Assembly: GCA_028067895.1 (NCBI GenBank)
Contig: JAPTUI010000352.1
Location: forward strand, 1 to 19,516
Source: Pseudomonadota bacterium
GTDB lineage: Bacteria; Pseudomonadota; Gammaproteobacteria; Steroidobacterales; Steroidobacteraceae
Direction: 5' to 3'
DNA length: 19,516 nt
The translations under genes were made by a program, and so were the position numbers. The notes under the pieces were generated by a model, which worked only from the letters and a program-made list of their open reading frames with translations, had not been told where the DNA came from and did no database searches. Position 1 is the first letter of the stretch. Each line of letters starts with the position of its first letter. Shown piece by piece: positions 1 to 7,613 of this stretch.

Positions 1-1
1 C

Positions 2-226
2 CTGGCGCGCACCATCGAGCAGAACCGCGCGCCGCGCGAGAAGATCAACCGCGGCTTCACCGTGCTGAACAAAATGGCCCGGGCCTCAGCGCGCAATCCC
101 GGCATCCGCCAAATCCTGGTGTCCGGCCCCCTGGAATACATCGTCGATGCGCCCAAGGCACGGGCCCTGGCCCGCAAGCGCCTCTCGCCCGTCGCGCAGG
201 GCTACCTCGAGAGCCTCTGCGAGTAA
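2..226 (+). CDS. 3' end of an unrecognised protein (partial)
   Basis: An open frame enters from the left edge and runs 74 codons to a TAA. The visible C-terminus is rich in Arg, Ala and Leu, looks soluble and mostly helical, and ends in YLESLCE. I do not recognise the family and assign no function. Coding is supported by the uninterrupted frame, by codon choice like that of the neighbours, and by the tight junction with the next gene: only six bases separate this stop from the next start, and a Shine-Dalgarno sequence lies in between. The two genes are therefore probably co-transcribed. Confidence 0.6.
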   Translation: MARTIEQNRAPREKINRGFTVLNKMARASARNPGIRQILVSGPLEYIVDAPKARALARKRLSPVAQGYLESLCE

Positions 227-232
227 GGAGGC

Positions 233-880
233 GTGGGCACCTCGAGCGACACATCCGCGACGGACGACGCCCACGAGGTCACTCGCTTCTGGTTAGGTCC
301 ACTGCCGCATGGGCTGCAGACCATCCGCGAGCGCGAAAAACTCTGGTTCGGTGTCTCCACCGGCGCGCAGCCGCAGTGCGCCATCGACGAGATGATCCGC
401 GAGCGCTTCGCCGGCCTGATGCAGCGCGCCGCGGCGGGCGAACTCGCCCGCTGGGCCGGCAGTGCTCATCGGCGCCTGGCGCTGATCCTGCTGCTCGATC
501 AGTTTCCGCGCAACGCCTACCGCGGGACGGCTCGCGCCTTCGCCACCGATGAGGCGGCGCTCACGCTGGCGCTCTCAGGCATTCAGGCCGGCGCCGACGT
601 GACCCTCTCACCGCTCGAGCGCGTCTTTCTCTACATGCCGCTGCACCACGCCGAGCGACTCGACGTCCAGGAGGAATCCGTCGCGGCCTACTTGCGCCTG
701 TTCGACGAGTCACCGGTCGAGCTGCGGCCGTTTCTCGCCCGCGTACAGAGTTTCGCCGGCCACCACCTCTCGATCATCCGCCGCTTCGGCCGCTTTCCGC
801 ACCGCAATCAGGCGCTCGGGCGCACGAGCACGGCCGAAGAACTCGTCTTTCTGCGCAATCCGGAGCGATTCAGCCCCTAA
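233..880 (+). CDS. DUF924 family protein
   Basis: This 215-residue protein matches the DUF924 family (COG3803), a helical TPR-like family with no established biochemical role. Visible hallmarks are FWLG near residue 19, LLDQFPRN at 88-94 followed by RGTARAFATD at 97-106, YMPLHHAE in the middle, and FPHRN near 188. Length is normal for the family, and there is no signal peptide or membrane segment, so it is probably cytosolic. The start is GTG. A full TAAGGAGG-like ribosome site overlaps the previous stop but ends one base before this GTG, which is unusually close. No other in-frame ATG, GTG or TTG lies before the conserved domain, so GTG is kept. It probably shares a transcript with the partial gene upstream. 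Confidence 0.88.
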   Translation: MGTSSDTSATDDAHEVTRFWLGPLPHGLQTIREREKLWFGVSTGAQPQCAIDEMIRERFAGLMQRAAAGELARWAGSAHRRLALILLLDQFPRNAYRGTARAFATDEAALTLALSGIQAGADVTLSPLERVFLYMPLHHAERLDVQEESVAAYLRLFDESPVELRPFLARVQSFAGHHLSIIRRFGRFPHRNQALGRTSTAEELVFLRNPERFSP

Positions 881-931
881 GGCGGCAGCCGGCACCGCAC
901 TGCGGCGCCTCATCGTGGTGCGCTCGCGCGG

Positions 932-953
932 TGCATCGAACCAAATTGATGCA
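932..953. promoter_or_regulatory. Dyad TGCATC-N10-GATGCA upstream of the LysR gene
   Basis: A perfect six-base inverted repeat with a ten-base, relatively AT-rich spacer lies about 120 bases before the regulator's likely start. LysR regulators bind interrupted dyads near their own promoters, so this is a candidate autoregulatory site. That role is inferred from position and symmetry only. Confidence 0.35.
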
Positions 954-957
954 GCGC

Positions 958-982
958 GACCGTCCGGGCCACCCGTACGGTC
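958..982. promoter_or_regulatory. Dyad GACCGT-N13-ACGGTC upstream of the LysR gene
   Basis: A second perfect six-base inverted repeat starts five bases after the first one, with a 13-base GC-rich spacer. Two adjacent dyads in one leader resemble the paired recognition and activation sites of LysR promoters. In DNA this GC-rich, chance symmetry is possible, so confidence is low. Confidence 0.25.
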
Positions 983-1062
983 AACCCATGGCCGTCAGGA
1001 CGCGATCCGGCATTGGCACGCCCGTTGCATCGCTTCGGGCACACGATGCCCCGGTTGCCGCA

Positions 1063-1968
1063 ATGATGCGCCTCTCCCGCCCCCCTCCGACCCGCAGCCT
1101 CCGGGTATTCTGTGTCGCCGCGCGACACCGCAGCTTCAAGTTCGCCGCCGAGGAGTTGTATCTGACCCCCTCGGCGGTGAGCCATCAGATGAAGGAGCTG
1201 GAGGAGATCCTCGGCGCGCGGCTGTTCGAGCGCCGCCCGCGTTCACTTGAGCTGACGCGCGCCGGGGAGGCGCTGCTCGGGGAGGTCGAACCGCTGCTCG
1301 AGGCGCTCGACCGCTCGCTCGCGCAGGTGGCCCGCGGCGCCGCTCGACGCAGTGTGCGCATAGTGCTGCCACCGCTGTTTGCCACCGAGCTGTTCCTTCC
1401 GCGCCTCGGTGCATTCCGCGCGCTGCACCCGGACATCAATCTGCAAATCGACTCGCACGATCCGCGCCCACAGGTGCATCCGGCGAGCGCCGACGTGTCA
1501 GTCCTGCTCACCGATACCCCGCCGCAGGGCCTGCAGTGCACGCGGCTGTTCAACATATCGCTCAGCGCGGTGTGCGCGCCGCAACTGTTGCCCGACGTGG
1601 TGCGCCTCGGCGCGGAGTTGTTCCGGGAACTGACCCTGATCCTGCATAAGTCCTCGGCCAGCGCGTGGAGCGCCTGGGCACAGGAAGTGGGCATCGGACC
1701 GCCCGAGCCCTCGAGCGTGCTGGAACTCGACGCCATGCACGCAGTCGTGCGCGCCGCGGAGCGCGGCCTCGGAGTGGCGCTCGCGCCGACGGCGCACTGT
1801 GCCGAACAGTTCCGCTGCGGCGCGCTCGCGCCGATTTTCGCCGTCGACTTGCCCACCGCTGATGCGTTGTATCTGGTCAGCCGCAGCAAGGACGCCGACA
1901 AGTCGGACGTGCGCGCGCTTGCGACGTGGATGCTCGAGCAGTTCGGGACGACGCCGCAGGCGGCATGA
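1063..1968 (+). CDS. LysR-family transcriptional regulator, GcvA-like
   Basis: The N-terminus carries a winged helix-turn-helix (about residues 10-72) with the typical core RVFCVAARHRSFKFAAEEL, then LTPSAVSHQMKELE and GARLFERRPRSLELT. An effector-binding domain of two periplasmic-binding-like lobes fills the rest. The pattern is closest to the GcvA branch, which includes regulators of glycine cleavage and of beta-lactamase genes. Starting at ATG 1063 gives 301 residues, the usual family length. The frame stays open upstream to 931, but those extra 44 residues would place unrelated Arg-rich sequence before the DNA-binding domain. A second ATG follows at 1066, and no strong ribosome site precedes either. 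The gene is not divergent from any neighbour, so its target cannot be read from position. Confidence 0.92.
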   Translation: MMRLSRPPPTRSLRVFCVAARHRSFKFAAEELYLTPSAVSHQMKELEEILGARLFERRPRSLELTRAGEALLGEVEPLLEALDRSLAQVARGAARRSVRIVLPPLFATELFLPRLGAFRALHPDINLQIDSHDPRPQVHPASADVSVLLTDTPPQGLQCTRLFNISLSAVCAPQLLPDVVRLGAELFRELTLILHKSSASAWSAWAQEVGIGPPEPSSVLELDAMHAVVRAAERGLGVALAPTAHCAEQFRCGALAPIFAVDLPTADALYLVSRSKDADKSDVRALATWMLEQFGTTPQAA

Positions 1969-2010
1969 TGTTGCTTGAGTTGCGCTCATGCATGCCGGAA
2001 TTCTTTTCGT

Positions 2011-2039
2011 TTGTCGCCACAGGGTGTCCCTCCTATCCT
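2011..2039 (+). promoter_or_regulatory. Putative sigma70 promoter for the TPR-like gene
   Basis: TTGTCG (-35) and TATCCT (-10) are separated by exactly 17 bases; each matches four of six consensus positions. The predicted transcript would start near 2046 and leave a leader of about 47 bases before the ATG at 2093. Confidence 0.45.
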
Positions 2040-2045
2040 GCACCT

Positions 2046-2060
2046 GCGCTCACGGAGCGC
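2046..2060 (+). other. Short hairpin at the predicted 5' end of the transcript
   Basis: GCGCTC and GAGCGC form a perfect six-base stem around a three-base ACG loop. It falls exactly where the putative promoter would start transcription, so the mRNA could begin with a stable stem. Any effect on mRNA stability is inference. Confidence 0.3.
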
Positions 2061-2092
2061 TGCCATCGGACCCACCCGACAGGAGAGTGAAC

Positions 2093-2638
2093 ATGACGTC
2101 ACACAGCCGCAAACTTCGCGTGTTATCTCTGGTGCTGTACGCCGGGCTGTCGCTCGCGAGCACGACGGCCGCCTGGGCGGATGTACAAGCTCAACCCTTT
2201 GTGCTCACCGCGTACGGCAGCGCACCGGGCGGCAAGGACTTGCTGCGCGGACACTATCCCGCGGCAGTGCAGCAACTGCGCAGCGACGGCAGAAACGCGC
2301 TGGAGCCGGCCGCAGTCAGTGCCAACAGTTGTGTGGCATTCGCCATGACACAGCGCTGGCGCGCCGCGCAAGACGCCTGCGACGCAGCGGTGCACGACGC
2401 TCGTGACGCACGTCTCGGCGCAGCACCGTGGACGGAATCGGCCACGATCAGTACCGATCGGGCGTTGGCCGCGGCCTATTCCGACCGCGCAGTGATGCGC
2501 TGGATGGCTGGCGATGCGCAAGGTGCGCACGCGGATCTGGAACGCGCGCGCACGTTTGCGCCGCAAGCCGGGTTCGTGGTGAGAAATGTTCAGGCGCTGC
2601 GCGCCCATCCGAGCGCGCTGCACGCGCACGGCAGTTGA
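2093..2638 (+). CDS. Exported TPR-like protein
   Basis: The start is ATG 2093, preceded by AGGAGAG with a five-base gap. An open frame extends upstream to 1988 but lacks a ribosome site and would bury the export signal. The protein has 181 residues: a charged N-terminus, a hydrophobic stretch (about 10-23), and a likely signal-peptidase site after AWA at 29. The mature part looks helical, with TPR-like segments around 80-100 and 126-157; the latter contains AYSDRAVMRWMAGD followed by an acidic-to-basic helix. Cysteines at 80 and 96 could form a disulfide in the periplasm. It has its own plausible promoter. The function is unknown; TPR proteins usually hold other proteins. The family is not identified beyond this. 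Confidence 0.75.
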   Translation: MTSHSRKLRVLSLVLYAGLSLASTTAAWADVQAQPFVLTAYGSAPGGKDLLRGHYPAAVQQLRSDGRNALEPAAVSANSCVAFAMTQRWRAAQDACDAAVHDARDARLGAAPWTESATISTDRALAAAYSDRAVMRWMAGDAQGAHADLERARTFAPQAGFVVRNVQALRAHPSALHAHGS

Positions 2639-2639
2639 C

Positions 2640-2700
2640 GGATCCGGGAGACGGGGCGGACTCTCCCCCCCTCATGAGGACGCCGCGTCTCCCGGAATCC
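2640..2700. repeat. REP-like palindromic repeat, copy 1
   Basis: The left arm GGATCCGGGAGACG pairs with the right arm CGTCTCCCGGAATCC through a ten-base perfect core (2644-2653 with 2686-2695). The 32-base interior carries a run of seven C at 2665-2671. It starts right after the stop codon of the TPR-like gene. Confidence 0.7.
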
Positions 2701-2724
2701 ACTCACTCCCCCGCGATACCGAAC

Positions 2725-2787
2725 GGGTCCGGGAGACGGAACGCACGCTCACCCCCCCCCTCGAGCACGGTCCGTCTCCCGGAATCC
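2725..2787. repeat. REP-like palindromic repeat, copy 2
   Basis: The same architecture as copy 1, with an 11-base perfect stem (CCGGGAGACGG at 2729-2739 and CCGTCTCCCGG at 2772-2782). The interior is again 32 bases and holds nine C at 2752-2760. The outer right flank GGAATCC is identical to copy 1, while the interior sequence differs apart from the C-run. Confidence 0.72.
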
Positions 2788-2839
2788 ACAGCGGACCGGG
2801 ATGACGACAACACGGAACAGGGAGCACAAGGAAGTTTGC

Positions 2840-2898
2840 GGGTCCGGGGGACGAGGCGCGCCGTATCCCCCCCTCTCACGGCCGAGCTTCGTCTCCCG
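2840..2898. repeat. REP-like palindromic repeat, copy 3 (diverged, overlaps a gene end)
   Basis: The left arm GGGTCCGGGGGACGAGG and right arm CTTCGTCTCCCG pair over 12 positions (2845-2856 with 2887-2898). The two departures from the other copies would be G-U pairs in a plus-strand transcript. Seven C lie at 2867-2873. The right arm is inside the last codons of the minus-strand M16 gene, which ends at 2876. Confidence 0.6.
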
Positions 2899-4228
2899 TC
2901 GCCCCCGGAACGAAATCCGGGTCCGTCAGACGCATCGAGACGATCGGACCGAACTCGGCGAGCTGCGCTCCGATCCGCTCGGCATCGCCGATCACCACCA
3001 GCGTCGAGTTCTCGGGCCGCGGAAACGTCTCGGCGATGACGGCCGCGGCGAGAGTCGGGTCGACCTCGGCGAGCCGCGCCGGGTAGTCGTCGATGTCCTC
3101 GACCCCGAGTCCGAAGAATTCCAGGTCCGCGAGCGCGCCGGCCCAGTCGGCCGCGGTCTCCAGCCCGAGCGCATACTGACCGAGCGTGTAGGCGCGCGCC
3201 GAGGCGAGCATCTGCTCGCTCACCCCGTCGCGGTGCAGCCGCTCGAGCGCCTGCTGCGCGAGCCGGATGGCGCGCGTGGTGCTGGCGGTTGCCACGAAGG
3301 AGCGGATCGCGAACTCGCCGGCCACCGTGCCGCGCATGAAGCTCGACCGTGCCCCGTAGGAGAGGCCCGACTTGATGCGCAGCTCCGCATTGAGCAGCGA
3401 GGTGAAGCGTCCGCCGAACAGCGTATTGACCAGGTCGAGCGCGGCGCGGCGCGGGTACTTGCGCTCGACGCCCGCGGCGCCGATCCAGAAGTGACTCTGC
3501 GCCGCGCCCGGCGCATCGACCAGCAGCACGCGGCGCTGCGCCAGGGTGCGTGCCGGCGGTAGAGCCGCACGCACGGCGGCGCGCGGCCAGCTGGCCAGTG
3601 CATCGCGCACCGCCGCCTCGGCGCGGGGCATGTCCAGATCGCCCGCCAGCACCACGATCAGCCGGTCGGCGCCGAACTGTGCGCGGTAGTATTCGCGCGC
3701 ATCCTGATGCGTGACCTGGGCGAGCGAGCGCTCGCTGCCGTGTACCGGCTGCGCATAGGGATGCCCGGCGAACAGCACCGCGCGACCGTACGCGTCGAGC
3801 AGTTCGGCCGGTTCGGAATCTTTCGCGGCTTTGATGAATTCGATCTGCCGCACGCGCAACTGCTCGAACTCCTCGGCGGCCAGCCGCGGCGCGCGCAGCG
3901 TCGCACCGAGCAGCTCGAGCATCAGGTCCTGATCGCGGGCGAGAAACTGGCTGCGCACCGCGATCGCTTCCGGGCCGGCCACGGCGCTGAAGCTGCCGCC
4001 GGCACCCTCGACGGTTTCGGCAAAGGCGTAGGCATCGCGAGCGCCGGCGCCCTTCTCGAGCAGCGCCGCGACCAGCGAGGCGACTCCGGGGCGTGCCGGC
4101 GGATCGGCCGCGCTGCCGCCGCGCAGCAGCACCTGCACGCCGATCAGCGGCACTTCGCGGCGGGGCAGCAGGATCAACGTCGCCCCGTTGTCCAGAACGA
4201 GGCGCTCGTGCGGCGGAACGCGAACCAT
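2876..4228 (-). CDS. M16 family peptidase-like subunit, zinc motif lost
   Basis: This 450-residue protein has the two-lobe M16B (pitrilysin/processing-peptidase) layout. Where active members have HxxEH, it has Ser51, Ala54 and Ala55 within GVASLVAALLEKG, so it cannot bind the catalytic zinc. It keeps the C-terminal Arg and Tyr of the substrate-binding signature in LRIKSGLSYGARSSF (R284, Y291). In the family such inactive partners pair with an active chain, as in the mitochondrial processing peptidase heterodimer. The gene upstream is that active chain; its stop overlaps this ATG as TGATG, which suggests coupled translation and a fixed ratio of the two. No signal peptide is visible. The last codons are built from an arm of a REP-like repeat. 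Confidence 0.93.
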   Translation of the reverse strand: MVRVPPHERLVLDNGATLILLPRREVPLIGVQVLLRGGSAADPPARPGVASLVAALLEKGAGARDAYAFAETVEGAGGSFSAVAGPEAIAVRSQFLARDQDLMLELLGATLRAPRLAAEEFEQLRVRQIEFIKAAKDSEPAELLDAYGRAVLFAGHPYAQPVHGSERSLAQVTHQDAREYYRAQFGADRLIVVLAGDLDMPRAEAAVRDALASWPRAAVRAALPPARTLAQRRVLLVDAPGAAQSHFWIGAAGVERKYPRRAALDLVNTLFGGRFTSLLNAELRIKSGLSYGARSSFMRGTVAGEFAIRSFVATASTTRAIRLAQQALERLHRDGVSEQMLASARAYTLGQYALGLETAADWAGALADLEFFGLGVEDIDDYPARLAEVDPTLAAAVIAETFPRPENSTLVVIGDAERIGAQLAEFGPIVSMRLTDPDFVPGATGDEARP

Positions 4229-5550
4229 CAGCGCTCGGGCCGCGAGCGGGCCCCGAGCGGCACCAGCATGCCCACGGTGCGCCGCTGCGGGGCGAGGATG
4301 TCAGCAGCCACCGCCTGCACCTGCTGGGGTGTGACGGCCGCGAGACGCTGCGGCTCGGCGAACAGGTCCGCCCAGCGGTCGTGGAACACCGCGTACTCCC
4401 CGAGCAGATGCGCCTTGCCGTCGATGGTCGCGAGGCGCCTCCAGAACCCCACGATCGCCAGATTGCGGGCGCGCTCGAGTTCCGCCGGGCTCACGCCCGA
4501 GTCGATCAGCCGGGCGAGCGCTGCGTCGAGCGCCACGAGCGCCTGCTGCGGGTCGGTGGACTGCGGCAAGGTGAGCGACAGCCACAGCAGCCCCGGATCG
4601 AAACCTTCCTGCCAGTGCCCGCCCACTTCGATCGCCAGGCGCTGCTCCTCGACGAGGGCCCGGTGCAGCCGAGAGGCGTTGCCTTCCATCAGGATCGACA
4701 TCAGCAGATGGACGGCGCTTGCGCGTTCGTCGGTCGCTGACGGGGCCTTGTAGGCACACTGCAGCAGGGGCGTCTGCACCTTGCGGCGGACGGTGACGCG
4801 CCGCTCACCGAGCTGCGGCGGCTCGCGCTCATCCACCGGGGCGGGCGGGGCCTGCGCGGCAATCGGCTCGAAATAGCGTTGTGCCAGGCGAAACGCCGTG
4901 TCCGCATCGAGATCACCGGCGAGCGTCAGCGTGAGATTGTTGGGGGCGTAGTAGGTCCGGTAGAACGCCTGCAGGTCCTCCAGGCGCCAAGCGCGGATGT
5001 CCTGCGGCCAACCGATCGTCGGGAAGCGGTACGGGTGAGCGGTGAACGCCTCGGCCTGCACCCGCTCGGCGAGCAGCCCGTGATTGTTGTCTTCGACGCG
5101 CAGGCGGCGCTCGGACGCCACGACCCCGCGCTCGCTTTCGATCATCTCAGGTGCGAACGACAGATGGGCCACCCGGTCGGCCTCGAGCTCCAACACCATC
5201 TCGAGCGCGCTCGAGGGGAACCAGTCCTCGTAGACGGTGACGTCATCGCTGGTGAACGCATTGTTGGCGCCGCCCTGCGCCTCCATCAGCCGGTCGAACT
5301 CCCCCGGCGCGCGGGTCTGCGTGCCGTTGAACATCATGTGCTCGAAGAAATGGGCCAGACCCGTGATGCCGGGCCGCTCGTTGCGGCTGCCCGCCCGCAC
5401 CCACAGGTTCAACGCGATGTTCGGAATGTGGTGCACCGGCCAGACGATCACCTGCATCCCGTTGGCGAGCGTGCACGCCTGCACCCCATCGCCGCCTGCC
5501 GGCGCCGGGCTACGCAGCACTGGGGATCTCGCCAGGGCGGTTCGTCTCAT
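4228..5550 (-). CDS. M16 family zinc metallopeptidase, catalytic subunit
   Basis: The inverted zinc motif HFFEH is at residues 67-71 within GLAHFFEHMMFNGT, and the third ligand is Glu147 in ESERGVVASERR, 75 residues on as expected for M16. Residues are counted from ATG 5550, giving 440 residues. The frame continues to a GTG at 5646, but the extra sequence is low-complexity Gly/Ser/Arg and lacks M16 features. No clear ribosome site marks either start. The enzyme should cleave peptides or unfolded proteins in a closed chamber formed with the inactive subunit encoded next. Many Gram-negative M16 pairs are exported, but no convincing signal peptide is seen here, so a cytosolic location or a misplaced start is possible. 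About 120 bases without a recognisable gene separate it from yheT upstream. Confidence 0.94.
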   Translation of the reverse strand: MRRTALARSPVLRSPAPAGGDGVQACTLANGMQVIVWPVHHIPNIALNLWVRAGSRNERPGITGLAHFFEHMMFNGTQTRAPGEFDRLMEAQGGANNAFTSDDVTVYEDWFPSSALEMVLELEADRVAHLSFAPEMIESERGVVASERRLRVEDNNHGLLAERVQAEAFTAHPYRFPTIGWPQDIRAWRLEDLQAFYRTYYAPNNLTLTLAGDLDADTAFRLAQRYFEPIAAQAPPAPVDEREPPQLGERRVTVRRKVQTPLLQCAYKAPSATDERASAVHLLMSILMEGNASRLHRALVEEQRLAIEVGGHWQEGFDPGLLWLSLTLPQSTDPQQALVALDAALARLIDSGVSPAELERARNLAIVGFWRRLATIDGKAHLLGEYAVFHDRWADLFAEPQRLAAVTPQQVQAVAADILAPQRRTVGMLVPLGARSRPER

Positions 5551-5673
5551 GCGCGCAGTGTACGCCCCGATCCCGCGGGTGCACCTGCGCGGCGACCCTC
5601 TACGCCCTCCGGAGGACCCGCCGCTCTGCCAGTCGGGGGAGCGCACCGCGGCCAGCCAATGCCACGCTGACGG

Positions 5674-6714
5674 TCAGGCCAGTTTTTCGGTTCCCGACTC
5701 GGTCGCCGCGGGGCGGGACACCGTGGCCGTGAGCTCTGCGACGATCCGTCGTTCCGCCCAGGTGGGCCCGGTGAGGCGGTCGAGGAATCCACAGTGTCCG
5801 CCGTACGGGGTCACCACGAGGCGCAGCCGCGCCGGGCGCGCCAGGTGGCGCAGGTCCTGCGCCGGAATGATCGGGTCGTCGAGCGAGGTGATCACGAGCG
5901 AAGGGGTCTCGAGCGTCGCGAGCCGCTCGCCGGTGATCGAGTAGCCGTACAGATACTCATCGAGCGACTCGAATTCGGTGTAGCGGCGGATCAACTCGTC
6001 GGTCAGGCGGCGCAGGTCGTTGATGCCGCGCAGCTCGCGCAGATCGTACTGCTGTGGCCAGACCGCCTCCTTCTTGCGCAGCGACCGCCACCACTTGCGG
6101 GCGAAGTAGCGCGCATAGCCGGTGAATCCCTCCTCGAGCGCGCGCAGAGTTTCGTGTGGGTCGAGCACCGGCGAGACGGCCACGACGGAGTGCAGATCGA
6201 GCTGCGCGCTGTGCGCCTGGGCGGCTGCCCGCAGCAGGAAGTTGCCCCCGAGAGAGAAGCCGACGAGGCGCAGCGGCTGCCCGGTGATGCGCCCCACCGC
6301 ACGCAACGCGCCGCAGACCTCGGCGAGCCGGCAGGAGTGAAACAGACCGGCGTTGAGATGATGGGTCTCGCCGTGATCGCGAAGGTTGAGCCGAAAGACG
6401 TCGAAGCCGCGCTCGTAGAGCTGTTGTGAGAGCGACAGCACGTAGAGCGACTCGGCGCTGCCTTCCCAGCCGTGCAGTACCACGGCCGGTGGGCCACCCA
6501 CAGCACCGCTTGAGCGCCAGCACTGCAGCCGCACTTCATCCCCGCAATCGAGTAGAAGCTCCTGCTGGGCGGCGAGCAGCGGGTGCGCCCGGCGCACGAT
6601 GGGGCCACGCCGCAGCGCGACGCTCGCCAACATCGACTGCAGGTGGCGGTTGCGCAGCCACCAGGGCGGCTGAAAGTCCTCGGTCGGCACCTGCAACGGG
6701 GCTGGCACCGGCAT
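5674..6714 (-). CDS. yheT: YheT-type alpha/beta hydrolase
   Basis: The sequence follows COG0429 (YheT; related to eukaryotic ABHD1/3 proteins). It opens with the family's PPWWLRNRHLQSMLAS, then VVLHGWEGSAESLY (oxyanion region), the nucleophile elbow GFSLGGN with Ser154, an acid at Asp279 or Asp280 in SLDDPII, and His307 in PYGGHCGF. From ATG 6714 it has 346 residues, near the usual length. The frame remains open up to 6834, but that part is Arg-rich and outside the family. The enzymatic substrate of YheT is not established; lipid esters are likely. It lies downstream of a methyltransferase gene in the same direction, 138 bases away, and upstream of the M16 pair. Confidence 0.93.
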   Translation of the reverse strand: MPVPAPLQVPTEDFQPPWWLRNRHLQSMLASVALRRGPIVRRAHPLLAAQQELLLDCGDEVRLQCWRSSGAVGGPPAVVLHGWEGSAESLYVLSLSQQLYERGFDVFRLNLRDHGETHHLNAGLFHSCRLAEVCGALRAVGRITGQPLRLVGFSLGGNFLLRAAAQAHSAQLDLHSVVAVSPVLDPHETLRALEEGFTGYARYFARKWWRSLRKKEAVWPQQYDLRELRGINDLRRLTDELIRRYTEFESLDEYLYGYSITGERLATLETPSLVITSLDDPIIPAQDLRHLARPARLRLVVTPYGGHCGFLDRLTGPTWAERRIVAELTATVSRPAATESGTEKLA

Positions 6715-6852
6715 GACTGCATCCGATTCTGCGGCGTTCCGCGCTTCCGTCTGTATCACCTGCCGCCCCCGCCGGCCGCTGAACGATCGGGCGCGAGTGT
6801 AACTCAATCGGCTGAAGCTCCGCTCGCGGCGCACGCATCCCGCGCGCTGGCG

Positions 6853-7467
6853 CTAGGATGTTCGGGCGGTGGCGAGGAACACGGAGTATGTGCGCCCATG
6901 GTGCTCGAGGGTGCAGCAGTCCCCGACCGAAGCATCCTGAAAGCCGGCCGCCACCAGCCACGAGCGCAGTTCGGCGCGGGCGAAGCCATGATGCACCTGC
7001 ACGTCGGGGCCGTGAAACGATCCGTCTTCGCTGTCCAGGTCGGCGAGGCACACCCAGCCGCCGGCGTTGAGCATCGCGTGGAATGCACCGAACAGTCGCG
7101 GCACGTCGACAACGTGGTGCAGTGTCATCATGCTGAAAATGAGATCGTAACGCTCCGCGGGCAGCGGATCGCGCGTCAGATCCAGGTCGATGACGCGTAA
7201 GTCGGCAGCGTTGGCGGCCGCGATCTTGCGCTCGGCGACGGCGCGCATGCCCGCGGAACTGTCCGCCAGCGTGATCGGTCCGGTCGCGCCGCGCAGCGCG
7301 AACGACAACAGGCCGGTGCCCGCGCCATACTCCAACGCCTTCATCGAAGCGTTCAGTTCGACCGAGCGTCGTATCGCTGCGGCCACCTGTTCGGCGCGCC
7401 GGATCTTCTCAGCGTCGTCCCAGTGCTGTGCTCGCGCGTCAAAATCGCTCAGTGGTGCTTCGGGCAT
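6853..7467 (-). CDS. Class I SAM-dependent methyltransferase
   Basis: A 204-residue Rossmann-type methyltransferase. Motif I is LEYGAGTGLLS (45-55), the acidic residue for the SAM ribose is in LADSS (about 69), and FSMMTLHHVVD provides the motif IV/V region. The arrangement resembles the small UbiE/methyltransf_11-like group. The substrate is unknown. ATG 7467 has a good ribosome site, AGGAGA with a seven-base gap. It heads a minus-strand run that continues with yheT and the M16 pair, and it is divergent from sixA across about 200 bases. It might modify a small molecule or lipid, but nothing in the sequence shows which. Confidence 0.9.
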   Translation of the reverse strand: MPEAPLSDFDARAQHWDDAEKIRRAEQVAAAIRRSVELNASMKALEYGAGTGLLSFALRGATGPITLADSSAGMRAVAERKIAAANAADLRVIDLDLTRDPLPAERYDLIFSMMTLHHVVDVPRLFGAFHAMLNAGGWVCLADLDSEDGSFHGPDVQVHHGFARAELRSWLVAAGFQDASVGDCCTLEHHGRTYSVFLATARTS

Positions 7468-7613
7468 CGGTAGATCTCCTGCGTCAGCAGACGCGGCGGC
7501 CGGGCGGTGGGAATCTTTTCAGATGCAGGGTGGAACGTCCAGCCGTGACGGCGCGAATCCTGCGCTATGCTTGGTGCGCAGGCCCGTCAGCCGGGCCGGG
7601 TCGGGCAGGTCCC

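Noticed and set aside
931..1062. N-terminal extension of the LysR regulator
   Set aside because: It would add 44 unrelated residues before the DNA-binding domain and cover the two dyads; the normal family length is obtained from 1063.
2665..2873. G-quadruplex from the C-runs (G-runs on the minus strand)
   Set aside because: The three runs are about 90-115 bases apart, with one run per repeat, too far for a compact quadruplex.
2640..2898. CRISPR array
   Set aside because: Only three units, unequal spacing, imperfect copies and long internal loops; the conserved parts are hairpin arms and not direct repeats around uniform spacers.
3707..4753. Long plus-strand open frame of about 350 codons opposite the M16 genes
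   Set aside because: Its product is Arg/Ala-rich with no recognisable domain, while the opposite strand encodes a clear M16 pair; long antisense frames are expected at this GC content.
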